Assembly: GCF_001704155.1 (NCBI RefSeq)
Contig: NZ_CP016294.1
Coordinates: 1,237,501-1,301,500 of the forward strand
Length of the DNA: 64,000 nt
Source: Stenotrophomonas rhizophila
GTDB taxonomy: Bacteria; Pseudomonadota; Gammaproteobacteria; Xanthomonadales; Xanthomonadaceae
Reading direction: 5' to 3'
Position numbers and translations under genes: made by a program. Under the pieces are notes generated by a model, which was not told the origin of the DNA, did no database searches, and worked only from the letters and a program-made list of their open reading frames with translations. How positions within the stretch are numbered: the first letter of the stretch is position 1; every line of letters begins with the position of its first letter. Below are positions 1-10,147 of the stretch, piece by piece.

Positions 1-891
1 CTGATGCAGCCGTGGGATCCGAACCGCCGCATCATCTTCATGCTGCATGGGCTGGGCAGCAGCCCGGAGGCCTGGGTGAACGTGGCCAACGAGATCCTGG
101 GCGATCCCGAGCTGCGCAGGCACTTCCAGGTGTGGCAGGTGTACTACCCGACCAACGCGCCGATTGCACTGAACCGTTTCGAGATCGACCAGGCGTTCGA
201 CAACACGCTCCGGCATTTCGACCCGAAGGGCACTTCGCGTGCGTCGAAGGACATGGTGTTCATCGGCCACAGCATGGGGGGCGTGCTGGCCCGGTTGCTG
301 GTCACCAGTTCCGGCGACACGTTGTGGAACCAGCTGCTGGCCAACTACGACCTGAAGGGTGAACGGCTCAAGCGCGTCCAGGCCAAACTGGGCCCGCTGC
401 TGCACTTCGATGCCGAACCGAACGTGGAGCGCGCCATCTTCATCGCCGCACCCCACCAGGGCACCGATATCGCGGGCAACCGGGTCGGACGCTTCATCGG
501 GCGCCTGGTGCGCCTGCCGATCACCATCCTCGGCAAGTTCGAGGATGTGTTCCAGGCCCTGCAGCAATCCGAAGTGCAGTCGGCGCAGGCCACCAAGCTG
601 CAGATTCCCAACAGCATCGACAACCTCAAGGCCACCGATCCGTTCGTGAAGGCGGCTGCCGCCCTGCCGATAATGCCGGGCCTGAAGTACCACTCGATCA
701 TCGCCCAGCGCAAACCCGAGGTGCCGCTGGAGCAGTCCGACGACGGCCTGGTGCCCTACTGGAGCGCGCACCTGCCCGGCGCGGTGTCGGAGAAGGTGAT
801 CATCTCCGGCCACAGCGTGCAGGAAACCCCGCAGGCGGTGCTGGAGATCCGGCGGATCCTGCGCGAAGACCTGGAAGAGGTGGCGCCGTAG
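1..891 (+). CDS. Alpha/beta hydrolase, lipase-like (5' end outside window)
   Basis: Serine hydrolase of the alpha/beta fold. An oxyanion-type LHGLGSS segment (about residues 14-20, counting from the Met at base 4) is followed by the nucleophile elbow GHSMGG with Ser at about residue 90. A late SGHSV segment supplies the probable catalytic His. The frame is open to base 1 and the protein begins abruptly in the first beta strand, so the true start probably lies upstream. The family includes lipases and PGAP1-like esterases; the substrate cannot be told. It converges with mfsA, whose stop lies only 3 bases beyond its own. Confidence 0.75.
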   Translation: MMQPWDPNRRIIFMLHGLGSSPEAWVNVANEILGDPELRRHFQVWQVYYPTNAPIALNRFEIDQAFDNTLRHFDPKGTSRASKDMVFIGHSMGGVLARLLVTSSGDTLWNQLLANYDLKGERLKRVQAKLGPLLHFDAEPNVERAIFIAAPHQGTDIAGNRVGRFIGRLVRLPITILGKFEDVFQALQQSEVQSAQATKLQIPNSIDNLKATDPFVKAAAALPIMPGLKYHSIIAQRKPEVPLEQSDDGLVPYWSAHLPGAVSEKVIISGHSVQETPQAVLEIRRILREDLEEVAP

Positions 892-894
892 CGG

Positions 895-2253
895 TCAGAC
901 CCGCCGGGCCACCACCACGCTCGCAGCGGCCAGCAGCAACATGATCGCGAACGTCTGCAGGTAACCCAGGGTCACATCCACCGACAGCATCAGCGCGAAC
1001 AGCGAGCCGGAAATGGCCAGCGTGGTGGCCACGCCCAGCGCCTCGCTCAACTGCAGCGCAGAGGTGTTCGCGCCCTGCTGCGCCGGCGGCGACAACGACA
1101 ACGTCAGCACCGACAGGCTCGGGTAGATCAGCCCCATGCCGAGTCCGGTCAAGGTCCACCCGGCCAGCGCCAGGGCCAGCGGTACGCCGGGCTGGATGGC
1201 CAGCGCGGTGCCGATGATGCCGGTGCACATCAGCAGCGCGCCGGCGGTGAGCAGCTGGCGACGCGACAGCCCTTGGCCCCCATGGCCCTGGAACCACGAC
1301 CCGCTGAACCAGCCCAGCGCGCCCAGGCTCAACGCCACCCCGGCCAGCAGCGGGCTCAGGCCACGCTCACGCTGCAGCAGCAGCGGCAGGAACGCTTCGC
1401 AGCCAAAGAACGCCGACGCCGCAATACCGCGCAGGGCGATCACGCTGGGCAGGCCACGGCGCAGACGCAAGGTGCCGCGCGGCAGCAGCTTCCAGCTGCA
1501 CAGCGCCAACAGCGCCACCGCCGGCAGCAGCACGGCCAGTGCCGGCCAACCAACCTGCTGGCCGCCCACGTACAGCAGCAGCGCGCCCGCGGATGCACCG
1601 ATCGCCCAGCGCACCACGCTGCCCTCCGAACGCGGCGCGGCCGCCAGCGGCGGCACCGCGCGCAGCGCCGGCCGCAAAAGCAGCGCGGCCGGGATGGCCA
1701 GCAGCGGCACGCCCAGGAACACCCAGCGCCAGCCGGCGTGCTGCACGATCAACCCGCTGATGGCAGGGCCGATCAGCGAGGGCACCACCCAACCTGCCGA
1801 GAACGCGGCAAAGACGCGTGGCCGCAGCGATTCGGGGAAGGTGCGCCCGACCAGCACGTACAGCGACACGGAAATGGCACCGGCGCCCAGCCCCTGCAGC
1901 AGCCGGCCGATCACCAGCACCGGCATGTGCTGGGCCAGCCCGGCCACCAGCAGGCCGGCGATGAAGCAGCACAGGCCCAGCCACAACGGCCGGGCCGGGC
2001 CGAGCCGGTCGCTCCAGCGGCCCGCCAGGGTCATGCCGATCACGCTGGTGGCCAGCGTGCCGCCGAACGCCAGCGCATACAGGCGCAGGCCATCCAGCTC
2101 ACGCGCCACGGTGGGCATGGCCGCAGCCACGGCCAGCGCTTCGAATGCGTGCAGCGACACCAGCGCGACCATGCCGATGGTGGTGGCGCGGTAGCGCGGC
2201 GAGAGGATCGACGTGGGCGCGTCGGCGGGCAGTACAGCGACATCGGAAGACAT
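895..2253 (-). CDS. mfsA: MFS efflux transporter under SoxR control (MfsA-like)
   Basis: Inner-membrane drug/redox-compound exporter of the major facilitator superfamily, about 452 residues of alternating hydrophobic helices. The family loop GRWSDRLG lies after helix 2, and GRLLQGLGAGAIS is the helix-4 type motif. It is divergent from soxR across a SoxR box, the arrangement described for S. maltophilia mfsA, a paraquat-resistance pump controlled by SoxR. The gene name rests on this context and family. The start at 2253 (MSSDVAVL) is preferred over an upstream in-frame Met at 2292, which would lie closer to the -10 element. Confidence 0.8.
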   Translation of the reverse strand: MSSDVAVLPADAPTSILSPRYRATTIGMVALVSLHAFEALAVAAAMPTVARELDGLRLYALAFGGTLATSVIGMTLAGRWSDRLGPARPLWLGLCCFIAGLLVAGLAQHMPVLVIGRLLQGLGAGAISVSLYVLVGRTFPESLRPRVFAAFSAGWVVPSLIGPAISGLIVQHAGWRWVFLGVPLLAIPAALLLRPALRAVPPLAAAPRSEGSVVRWAIGASAGALLLYVGGQQVGWPALAVLLPAVALLALCSWKLLPRGTLRLRRGLPSVIALRGIAASAFFGCEAFLPLLLQRERGLSPLLAGVALSLGALGWFSGSWFQGHGGQGLSRRQLLTAGALLMCTGIIGTALAIQPGVPLALALAGWTLTGLGMGLIYPSLSVLTLSLSPPAQQGANTSALQLSEALGVATTLAISGSLFALMLSVDVTLGYLQTFAIMLLLAAASVVVARRV

Positions 2254-2307
2254 GCGGATTCCAGGAACGAAGAAGCGCGGTGCTTGCGGCACACCGCGAG
2301 GTGCCGC

Positions 2308-2338
2308 ACGATGACACCTTAACCATGGTTGAGGTCAA
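2308..2338. promoter_or_regulatory. SoxR box and divergent promoter
   Basis: An 18-bp near-perfect dyad, CCTTAACCATGGTTGAGG, spans 2317-2334 and resembles the SoxR operator consensus CCTCAAGTTAACTTGAGG. On the minus strand it lies between a TTGACC -35 element (2333-2338) and CATCGT (2308-2313) with a 19-bp spacer. Over-long spacers of this kind are typical of MerR/SoxR-activated promoters, so the arrangement reads toward mfsA. It ends just before the soxR start, so SoxR probably also controls itself. Confidence 0.75.
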
Positions 2339-2341
2339 GCA

Positions 2342-2776
2342 GTGATCGTGCAGGAGCTGAGTGTAGGCGACGTGGCACGTCGCAGCGGCGTGGCGGTATC
2401 GGCGCTGCACTTCTATGAGCGCAAGGGCCTGATCCGCAGCCTGCGCACGGCCGGCAACCAGCGTCGCTTCAGCCGCGACGTATTGCGCCGGCTGGCGGTG
2501 ATCCGCGTCGCACAGCGGGTGGGCATGCCGTTGGAAGCGGTGGCCAATGCGTTTGCGGCGCTGCCGGAAAACAAGACGCCGACCCGCGCCGAGTGGGCGA
2601 AGATGTCGGCGCTGTGGCGCGGCGAGCTGGATCAACGCATCGAGGAACTGCTGTTGCTGCGCGACCAGCTCACCGACTGCATCGGCTGTGGGTGTCTTTC
2701 ACTGAAGCGCTGCCGGTTGGCCAATCCCGGCGACGCGTTGGGCGAGCAGGGGGATGGCGCGCAGCGCTGGGGCTGA
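2342..2776 (+). CDS. soxR: Redox-sensitive transcriptional activator SoxR
   Basis: MerR-family regulator of 144 residues that senses redox-cycling compounds through a [2Fe-2S] cluster. The N-terminal winged helix-turn-helix (about residues 5-75) begins with [21 protein letters not shown] dimerisation helix follows. The cluster ligands are Cys113, Cys116, Cys118 and Cys124 in the diagnostic C-x2-C-x-C-x5-C arrangement, all present. The start is GTG at 2342; a second GTG two codons later is an alternative. The gene is divergent from mfsA and shares its operator. Confidence 0.93.
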   Translation: MIVQELSVGDVARRSGVAVSALHFYERKGLIRSLRTAGNQRRFSRDVLRRLAVIRVAQRVGMPLEAVANAFAALPENKTPTRAEWAKMSALWRGELDQRIEELLLLRDQLTDCIGCGCLSLKRCRLANPGDALGEQGDGAQRWG

Positions 2777-2782
2777 CCCGGA

Positions 2783-3601
2783 TCAGTCGTTGGCCGCCGA
2801 CAACGCCTGTCCCCGTCGCGTCGCCGCGTCGATCGCGCGCGCCACGATCGCTTCGAAGTCCTCGCCCTGGAAGCTCTCGATCGCGGCCTGCGTGGTGCCG
2901 TTCGGCGAGGTGACGCGCCGACGCAGCTCGGCCGGCGCTTCGCCGGATTCGTCCAGCATGCGGCTGGCGCCCAGCAGGGTCTGCACCACCAGCGTGCGCG
3001 CGGCGTCGGCCGGCAGGCCCTGCGCGATGCCGGCCGCTTCCATCGCCTCGGCCAGCAGGAACACATAGGCCGGGCCACTGCCGGAGACGGCGGTGACCGC
3101 ATCCATGCGTGCTTCATCCTCGATCCACACCGTGCGCCCGGCGCTGGCCAGCACGGTGTCGGCCTGGCCCCGCTGTTCGGCGCTGACCCCGGCGGTGGCA
3201 AACAGACCGGTCACGCCTGCACCCAGCAGCGCCGGGGTATTGGGCATGGCGCGTACCACCGCGCCGGTACCGCCCAGCCAGCGCAGCAGCTGCGCACTGG
3301 TGATGCCGGCGGCGATGGATACCACCAGCGGGGCCTGGGCCTGGGCGATCTCCGCCACCGACGCACAGACATCGCGCAGCACCTGCGGCTTCACCGCCAG
3401 CACCCATACCGCGCCCTGCGCGGCCGCTTCGCTGGCGCTGGCGTAGGTCTTCACGCCGAAGTCGGTGGTGAGCTGGCTGCGCAGCCCGGCCACCGGTTCG
3501 GCCACATGGATGTTGCCCGGGGCAGTGCCCTGGCGGACCAGGCCGGCGATCAGGCTGCGCGCCATGTTGCCGCCGCCGATGAAGGTGATCGAAGTGCTCA
3601 T
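2783..3601 (-). CDS. proC: Pyrroline-5-carboxylate reductase
   Basis: Last step of proline synthesis: NAD(P)H-dependent reduction of 1-pyrroline-5-carboxylate. The 272 residues match the family length. The N-terminal Rossmann motif is FIGGGNMARSLIAGL (from about residue 7). The C-terminal helical domain carries the family signature VSGSGPAYVFLLAEAM. It is followed downstream by a 6-base gap to the convergent soxR and preceded by yggS with a REP element between, the usual yggS-proC neighbourhood beside pilT. Confidence 0.95.
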   Translation of the reverse strand: MSTSITFIGGGNMARSLIAGLVRQGTAPGNIHVAEPVAGLRSQLTTDFGVKTYASASEAAAQGAVWVLAVKPQVLRDVCASVAEIAQAQAPLVVSIAAGITSAQLLRWLGGTGAVVRAMPNTPALLGAGVTGLFATAGVSAEQRGQADTVLASAGRTVWIEDEARMDAVTAVSGSGPAYVFLLAEAMEAAGIAQGLPADAARTLVVQTLLGASRMLDESGEAPAELRRRVTSPNGTTQAAIESFQGEDFEAIVARAIDAATRRGQALSAAND

Positions 3602-3628
3602 TGGGCATCCTTGTATGTGATTTGGGCC

Positions 3629-3650
3629 GCGGGGCAGGGCCCCGCGCTAC
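3629..3650 (-). repeat. GTAG REP hairpin (SMAG type)
   Basis: Reads GTAG-CGC then a 7-bp stem GCGGGGC/GCCCCGC on the minus strand, between yggS and proC. It could form a stem-loop in the yggS-proC transcript. Confidence 0.7.
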
Positions 3651-3665
3651 GGGTGGGTGGGCCCC

Positions 3666-4337
3666 TCAATGCCGTGCGCCGAACAAGGCGGTGCCGACGC
3701 GGACCATGGTCGCGCCATGGGCGATCGCTTCGGGGTAGTCGCCGCTCATGCCCATCGAGAGGGTGTCGGCCTGCGGGTAGCGGGTGGCCAGATCGGCAAA
3801 CAGCGCGTGCATGCGTTCAAAGGCCTGGGCGCGGCGGTGTGGGTCCGGCCACGGCGCCGGGATGGCCATCAGGCCGCGCAGGCACAGGCGCGGTTCGGCG
3901 GCGATGGCGGCGGCCAGCGCCGGCACGGCGTCGGGCGTGCAGCCGTGCTTGCTGCCTTCATCGTCGATATTGACCTGCACCAGCACGTTCAACGGCGGCA
4001 ACGCGGCCGGGCGGTGCGCGGCCAGCGCGGTAACCAGCTTGGCCCGGTCCACGCTCTGCACCCAGTCGAAGCGCTGCGCGGCCAGGTCGGCCTTGTTGGA
4101 CTGCAGGTGGCCGATCAGGTGCCACTCCAGCCCCAGGGCCGCCAGCGCATCGATCTTTGCCACCGCTTCCTGCACGTAGTTCTCGCCGAACGCGCGCTGG
4201 CCCTGGGCCGCCAGCGCCGCCACGGCCTCGGCCGGCTGGGTCTTGGACACCGCCAGCAGGCGCGGCGATGGCCGCCCGGCGGCCGTGGCCGCGTTGTGCA
4301 GGTTCAGCAGCAGGGTGGGCAGGGGCAGGGCGGTCAC
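3666..4337 (-). CDS. yggS: YggS/PROSC family PLP homeostasis protein
   Basis: Single-domain PLP-binding TIM-barrel protein (223 residues) that buffers pyridoxal phosphate and affects amino acid pools; it has no catalytic activity in characterised homologues. The PLP lysine is Lys32 in LLAVSKTQP. Family segments FGENYVQE, WHLIGHLQSNK and SMGMSGDYPEAI are intact. The stop lies 64 bases upstream of proC, and the gene is divergent from pilT. Confidence 0.93.
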   Translation of the reverse strand: MTALPLPTLLLNLHNAATAAGRPSPRLLAVSKTQPAEAVAALAAQGQRAFGENYVQEAVAKIDALAALGLEWHLIGHLQSNKADLAAQRFDWVQSVDRAKLVTALAAHRPAALPPLNVLVQVNIDDEGSKHGCTPDAVPALAAAIAAEPRLCLRGLMAIPAPWPDPHRRAQAFERMHALFADLATRYPQADTLSMGMSGDYPEAIAHGATMVRVGTALFGARH

Positions 4338-4370
4338 GGGTGGGCGCTCACGGGGCAGGACACAAAGAGA

Positions 4371-4398
4371 TTTCGCGGTGGATCAGGGAGGCTATACT
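4371..4398 (+). promoter_or_regulatory. Candidate sigma-70 promoter for pilT
   Basis: A good -10 TATACT (4393-4398) lies 16 bp after TTTCGC (4371-4376), giving a start near 4405 and a leader of about 48 bases before pilT. The -35 is weak. Inferred from sequence only. Confidence 0.45.
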
Positions 4399-4452
4399 GC
4401 CGACCGGGGAAAGATCCTTCCAGTCGCAGCAGTCTATGGGGAGTAGCAGCGT

Positions 4453-5490
4453 ATGGATATCGCCGAGCTGTTGGCGTTTTCCGTTAAGAACAAAGCGTCG
4501 GACCTTCATCTGTCGGCAGGCCTGCCGCCGATGATCCGCGTGGACGGCGATGTCCGTCGCATCAACATTCCGGCCTTGGACCACAAGCAGGTCCACGCGC
4601 TCGTTTACGACATCATGTCGGACAAGCAGCGCCGCGATTACGAGGAATTCCTCGAAGTCGACTTCTCGTTCGAGATTCCCAGCCTGGCGCGCTTCCGCGT
4701 CAACGCGTTCAACCAGAACCGTGGCGCCGGTGCGGTGTTCCGTACCATTCCGTCCGAAGTGCTGACCCTGGAAGACCTGAACACGCCGCCGATCTTCCGC
4801 GAGCTGATCGACCAGCCGCAGGGCCTGATCCTGGTGACCGGCCCGACCGGTTCGGGCAAGTCGACCACGCTGGCGGCGATGATCGACTACATCAACAAGA
4901 ACGAATACGGCCACATCCTCACCGTCGAGGATCCGATTGAATTCGTGCACACCTCGCAGAAGTGCCTGATCAACCAGCGCGAAGTGCACCGCGATACGCA
5001 CGGCTTCAACGAAGCACTGCGTTCGGCACTGCGTGAAGACCCGGACATCATCCTGGTCGGCGAACTCCGCGACCTGGAAACCATCCGGCTGGCGCTGACC
5101 GCCGCCGAAACCGGCCACCTGGTGTTCGGCACGCTGCACACCAGCTCGGCGGCCAAGACCATCGACCGCATCATCGACGTGTTCCCCGCCGGCGAAAAGC
5201 CGATGGTGCGCTCCATGCTGTCCGAATCGCTGCGCGCAGTGATTTCGCAGGCGCTGCTGAAGAAAGTGGGCGGCGGGCGCACCGCCGCGTGGGAAATCAT
5301 GGTCGGCACCCCGGCCATCCGCAACCTGATCCGCGAAGACAAGGTGGCGCAGATGTACTCGGCGATCCAGACCGGCCAGCAGATGGGCATGATGACGCTC
5401 GACCAGCACCTGCAGGACCTGGTCAAGCGCAGCCTGATCACGCGCAACCAGGCCAAGGAATACGCCAAGGACAAGCGCATCTTCGAATGA
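4453..5490 (+). CDS. pilT: Type IV pilus retraction ATPase PilT
   Basis: Hexameric cytoplasmic ATPase that depolymerises type IV pili, powering twitching motility and DNA uptake. The 345 residues are standard. The N-terminal PAS-like domain includes KASDLHLSAGLPP. Walker A GPTGSGKST is at about 130-138, a Walker B-type segment DPDIILVGELRD at about 197-208, and His box TGHLVFGTLHT at about 220-230. The PilT-specific AIRNLIRE motif is present, separating it from PilB. pilU follows after two hairpins. Confidence 0.97.
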   Translation: MDIAELLAFSVKNKASDLHLSAGLPPMIRVDGDVRRINIPALDHKQVHALVYDIMSDKQRRDYEEFLEVDFSFEIPSLARFRVNAFNQNRGAGAVFRTIPSEVLTLEDLNTPPIFRELIDQPQGLILVTGPTGSGKSTTLAAMIDYINKNEYGHILTVEDPIEFVHTSQKCLINQREVHRDTHGFNEALRSALREDPDIILVGELRDLETIRLALTAAETGHLVFGTLHTSSAAKTIDRIIDVFPAGEKPMVRSMLSESLRAVISQALLKKVGGGRTAAWEIMVGTPAIRNLIREDKVAQMYSAIQTGQQMGMMTLDQHLQDLVKRSLITRNQAKEYAKDKRIFE

Positions 5491-5495
5491 TGGTG

Positions 5496-5548
5496 GCGCC
5501 GGGCCTTCCCGGCGCGACAGATTCGGCAGCGCCGGGCCATGCCCGGCG
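5496..5548 (+). repeat. Two adjacent REP-like hairpins between pilT and pilU
   Basis: Two GC-rich inverted repeats lie side by side: GCGCCGGG/CCCGGCGC (5496-5515) and CGCCGGGC/GCCCGGCG (5530-5548). The second is preceded by GCAG rather than the usual GTAG, so these look like degenerate REP elements. They may modulate pilT versus pilU message levels. Confidence 0.6.
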
Positions 5549-5576
5549 TTCGGCAAGGTTTCCGGAGCACATCGCC

Positions 5577-6719
5577 ATGAATACCACCAGCACCACCATC
5601 GACTTCACCTCGTTCCTCAAGCTGATGGCGCACCAGAAGGCGTCGGACCTTTTCATCACCGCGGGCATGCCGCCTGCGATCAAGGTCAACGGCAAGATCT
5701 CGCCCATCACCCAGACCCCGCTCACGCCGCAGCAGAGCCGCGACCTGGTGCTGAACGTGATGACGCCGGCGCAGCGCGAAGAGTTCGAAAAAACCCACGA
5801 GTGCAACTTCGCCATCGGCCTGTCCGGCGTGGGCCGGTTCCGCGTGAGCTGCTTCTACCAGCGCAACCAGGTCGGCATGGTCCTGCGCCGCATTGAAACC
5901 CGAATTCCCACCGTGGAAGAGCTGAGCCTGCCGCCGATCATCAAGACGCTGGCGATGACCAAGCGCGGCATCATCCTGTTCGTGGGTGCGACCGGTACCG
6001 GCAAGTCCACCTCGCTGGCGGCGATGATCGGTTACCGCAACCTGAATTCCACCGGGCACATCATCACCATCGAAGACCCGATCGAATTCGTGCACAAGCA
6101 CGAAGGCTGCATCATCACCCAGCGCGAAGTGGGCATCGATACCGACAGCTGGGAAGCGGCGCTGAAGAACACCCTGCGCCAGGCGCCGGACGTGATCATG
6201 ATCGGCGAAGTGCGTACCCGCGAAGGCATGGACCATGCCATCGCGTTCGCCGAAACCGGCCACCTGGTGCTGTGTACCCTGCATGCCAACAACGCCAACC
6301 AGGCGATGGACCGCATCATCAACTTCTTCCCGGAAGACCGCCGCAGCCAGCTGCTGATGGATCTGTCGCTGAACCTCAAGGGCGTGGTTGCCCAGCAGCT
6401 GGTGCCCTCGCCGGATGGCAAGTCGCGCAAGGTGGCGATGGAAATCATGCTGGGCACGCCGCTGGTGCAGGATTACATCCGCGACGGCGAGATCCACAAG
6501 CTCAAGGAAGTGATGAAGGAATCGGTGCAGCTGGGCATGCGCACCTTCGACCAGAGCCTGTTCGAGCTCTACCAGGCCGGCGAGATCAGCTACGAAGACG
6601 CGCTGCGCTACGCCGATTCGCAGAACGAGGTGCGCCTGCGCATCAAGCTCTCGCAGGGCGGTGACGCACGCACGCTGTCGCAGGGCCTGGACGGCGTGGA
6701 GATTTCCGAGGTCCGCTGA
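5577..6719 (+). CDS. pilU: PilT-like accessory ATPase PilU
   Basis: PilT paralogue of 380 residues that assists PilT-dependent pilus retraction. It shows the KASDLFITAGMPP N-terminal segment, Walker A GATGTGKST, Walker B-type APDVIMIGEVR and TGHLVLCTLHA. The longer C-terminus compared with PilT is typical of PilU. The start at 5577 (MNTTSTT) is the first Met after the intergenic hairpins and gives the family N-terminus. It is probably co-transcribed with pilT. Confidence 0.94.
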   Translation: MNTTSTTIDFTSFLKLMAHQKASDLFITAGMPPAIKVNGKISPITQTPLTPQQSRDLVLNVMTPAQREEFEKTHECNFAIGLSGVGRFRVSCFYQRNQVGMVLRRIETRIPTVEELSLPPIIKTLAMTKRGIILFVGATGTGKSTSLAAMIGYRNLNSTGHIITIEDPIEFVHKHEGCIITQREVGIDTDSWEAALKNTLRQAPDVIMIGEVRTREGMDHAIAFAETGHLVLCTLHANNANQAMDRIINFFPEDRRSQLLMDLSLNLKGVVAQQLVPSPDGKSRKVAMEIMLGTPLVQDYIRDGEIHKLKEVMKESVQLGMRTFDQSLFELYQAGEISYEDALRYADSQNEVRLRIKLSQGGDARTLSQGLDGVEISEVR

Positions 6720-6819
6720 AGCTGCGGGCGCGGAAACCGGGCGCGTACGGTGCAATGCCGGCGCGCCTTTGTTGCAAGTGGTGTTTCAAGGGGCCGGCAC
6801 CGCGCCGGTGACACTGCCA

Positions 6820-8533
<1,714 letters not shown>

Positions 8534-8597
8534 CGGATGTCGATTTCCTGCCTTGGCCAGCGTCGTAGTGGATGAACCCCTCTGCAAGGAACAGGTC

Positions 8598-8813
8598 ATG
8601 AGCGACACCGCCCCGGTCAAAGGTCCCGCGTCGTACTTCCCGTCCATCGAAAAGACCTATGGGCAGCCAGTGGGACACTGGCTTGCCCTGCTGGCCACCC
8701 AGGGCGGGCTCAGGCACATGGCCCTGGTCACCTTCCTGAAGAGCCAGCATGGCCTGGGCCATGGCCACGCCAACGCCTTGGTGGCCCACCATTTGAAGGA
8801 CCGGACCGGGTGA
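8598..8813 (+). CDS. Small DUF4287 domain protein
   Basis: A 71-residue protein made almost wholly of a DUF4287 domain (YFPSIEKTYGQPVGHWLALL onward, ending KSQHGLGHGHANALVAHHL). The function is unknown; the domain is often found alone or attached to a DUF5655 domain. The start ATG at 8598 has AAGGAACAG upstream. It lies 64 bases after the aldo/keto reductase on the same strand. Confidence 0.7.
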   Translation: MSDTAPVKGPASYFPSIEKTYGQPVGHWLALLATQGGLRHMALVTFLKSQHGLGHGHANALVAHHLKDRTG

Positions 8814-8907
8814 AGCGGCCATTCGTTGCGGGATGAATCGATTTCACCTGCAACTGTCACGCGGATCGTGTCTAATACCGCTCCCCACGTGTCTGGCCCC
8901 ACCCCCC

Positions 8908-9615
8908 ATGTCCCTTGAATCCCATGGCCCCGCGCCGTGCGACGATGCTGACGGCCATCTGGTCACCGCCGGCCCGCTGACCCCGCCGCCGGACAGCGCC
9001 GGCACCGTGGCCGATGCCAACGCCCTGCGCCATTCGGTGGCCGAGGACGTGCAGGGCATGATCCTGGCCACCCTGGTGGCCTCGCTGGGCCTGGCGATCT
9101 TCGCCAAGGGCGGGCTGATGATCGGCGGCATGGCCGGCCTGGCGTTCCTGGCCCACTATGCGTTCGGCTGGAATTTCGGCCTGGTGTTCGTGCTGGTCAA
9201 CCTGCCGTTCTACTGGGTGGCGGTGCGGCGCATGGGCTGGGAATTCACCCTGAAGACCTTCGCGGCGGTCACCGCCTGCGGCGTGCTGACCGACCTGCTG
9301 CCGCGCTGGGCCGATTTCGCCCACATGAGCTCGCTGTATTCGGCGCTGGTGGGCGGCGCGCTGGCCGGGCTGGGCATCCTGTTCTACATCCGCCACCGCG
9401 CCAGCCTGGGCGGCATCGGCATCCTGGCGGTATACCTGCAGCGCACCCGTGGCTGGAGCGCGGGCAAGGTGCAGATGTCGTTCGACACGCTGCTGATGGG
9501 CGTGGCGTTCTTCGTGCTTTCGCCGGACAAAGTGATGTATTCGGCGATCGGCGCGGTGGTGCTGAGCCTGGTGCTGATGTTCAACCATCGGCCCGGCCGC
9601 TACATGGGCGTCTGA
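8908..9615 (+). CDS. YitT family membrane protein
   Basis: Integral membrane protein of 235 residues in the YitT/DUF161 group. After about 50 polar residues come roughly five transmembrane helices, including MILATLVASLGLAIFAKGGL, then the family-typical AKGGLMIGGMAGLAFL and GGIGILAVYLQRTRGWSAGK. No transported substrate is established. The start MSLES at 8908 is preferred over an upstream Met at 8833. A TAATAC -10-like element lies at 8873-8878. Confidence 0.8.
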   Translation: MSLESHGPAPCDDADGHLVTAGPLTPPPDSAGTVADANALRHSVAEDVQGMILATLVASLGLAIFAKGGLMIGGMAGLAFLAHYAFGWNFGLVFVLVNLPFYWVAVRRMGWEFTLKTFAAVTACGVLTDLLPRWADFAHMSSLYSALVGGALAGLGILFYIRHRASLGGIGILAVYLQRTRGWSAGKVQMSFDTLLMGVAFFVLSPDKVMYSAIGAVVLSLVLMFNHRPGRYMGV

Positions 9616-9619
9616 GGGT

Positions 9620-10147
9620 TTACCCGGTTTTCTTGAGTTTCTGCAGGCGTTTGTATACCGGGCAATCCGGGCTGTGCGCGCCGGGCAGGTAGCCCAGGCT
9701 CATCAGGAATTCGCCGGTGATCTCGCCGCCGGTGAAGCGGAATGTCTTCTTGAACAGCTTCACCCACTCGGCCTTGTCGCGCGGGTGGTGCGCATCCAGC
9801 CATGCCGCGAAGCTGCCGTGGCTGGCGCGCAGCTGCTGGATCACCTGGGCGTTGTGGATCGCCGCGTGCACCTTGAGCCGGTTGCGGATGATGCCCGCAT
9901 CGTTGAGCAGGCGTTCCACGTCGCGCTCGCCATAGCCGGCCACGGTATCCACATCGAACTGGCTGTAGGCCGCGCGGAACCCTTCGCGCTTCTTCAGGAT
10001 GGTTTCCCAGCTCAGCCCGGCCTGGTTGATTTCCAGCAGCAGGCGCTCGAACAGCTCGCGTTCGTCGCGCTGCGGGAAGCCATATTCGTGGTCATGGTAA
10101 TGACCGTGCACCGGATGGCCCGGTGCGATGAGGCAGTAGCCGCTCAT
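9620..10147 (-). CDS. tag: DNA-3-methyladenine glycosylase I
   Basis: Base-excision repair enzyme removing 3-methyladenine from alkylated DNA; 175 residues, slightly short of the E. coli protein. Likely zinc ligands are visible at both ends: Cys near the N-terminus (MSGYC), His in YHDHEYG, and His/Cys in GAHSPDCP. The conserved FERLLLEINQAGLSWETIL and DAGIIRNRLKV segments are present. The ATG overlaps the stop of the upstream DUF4153 gene by 4 bases, so the two are translationally coupled. Confidence 0.9.
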   Translation of the reverse strand: MSGYCLIAPGHPVHGHYHDHEYGFPQRDERELFERLLLEINQAGLSWETILKKREGFRAAYSQFDVDTVAGYGERDVERLLNDAGIIRNRLKVHAAIHNAQVIQQLRASHGSFAAWLDAHHPRDKAEWVKLFKKTFRFTGGEITGEFLMSLGYLPGAHSPDCPVYKRLQKLKKTG

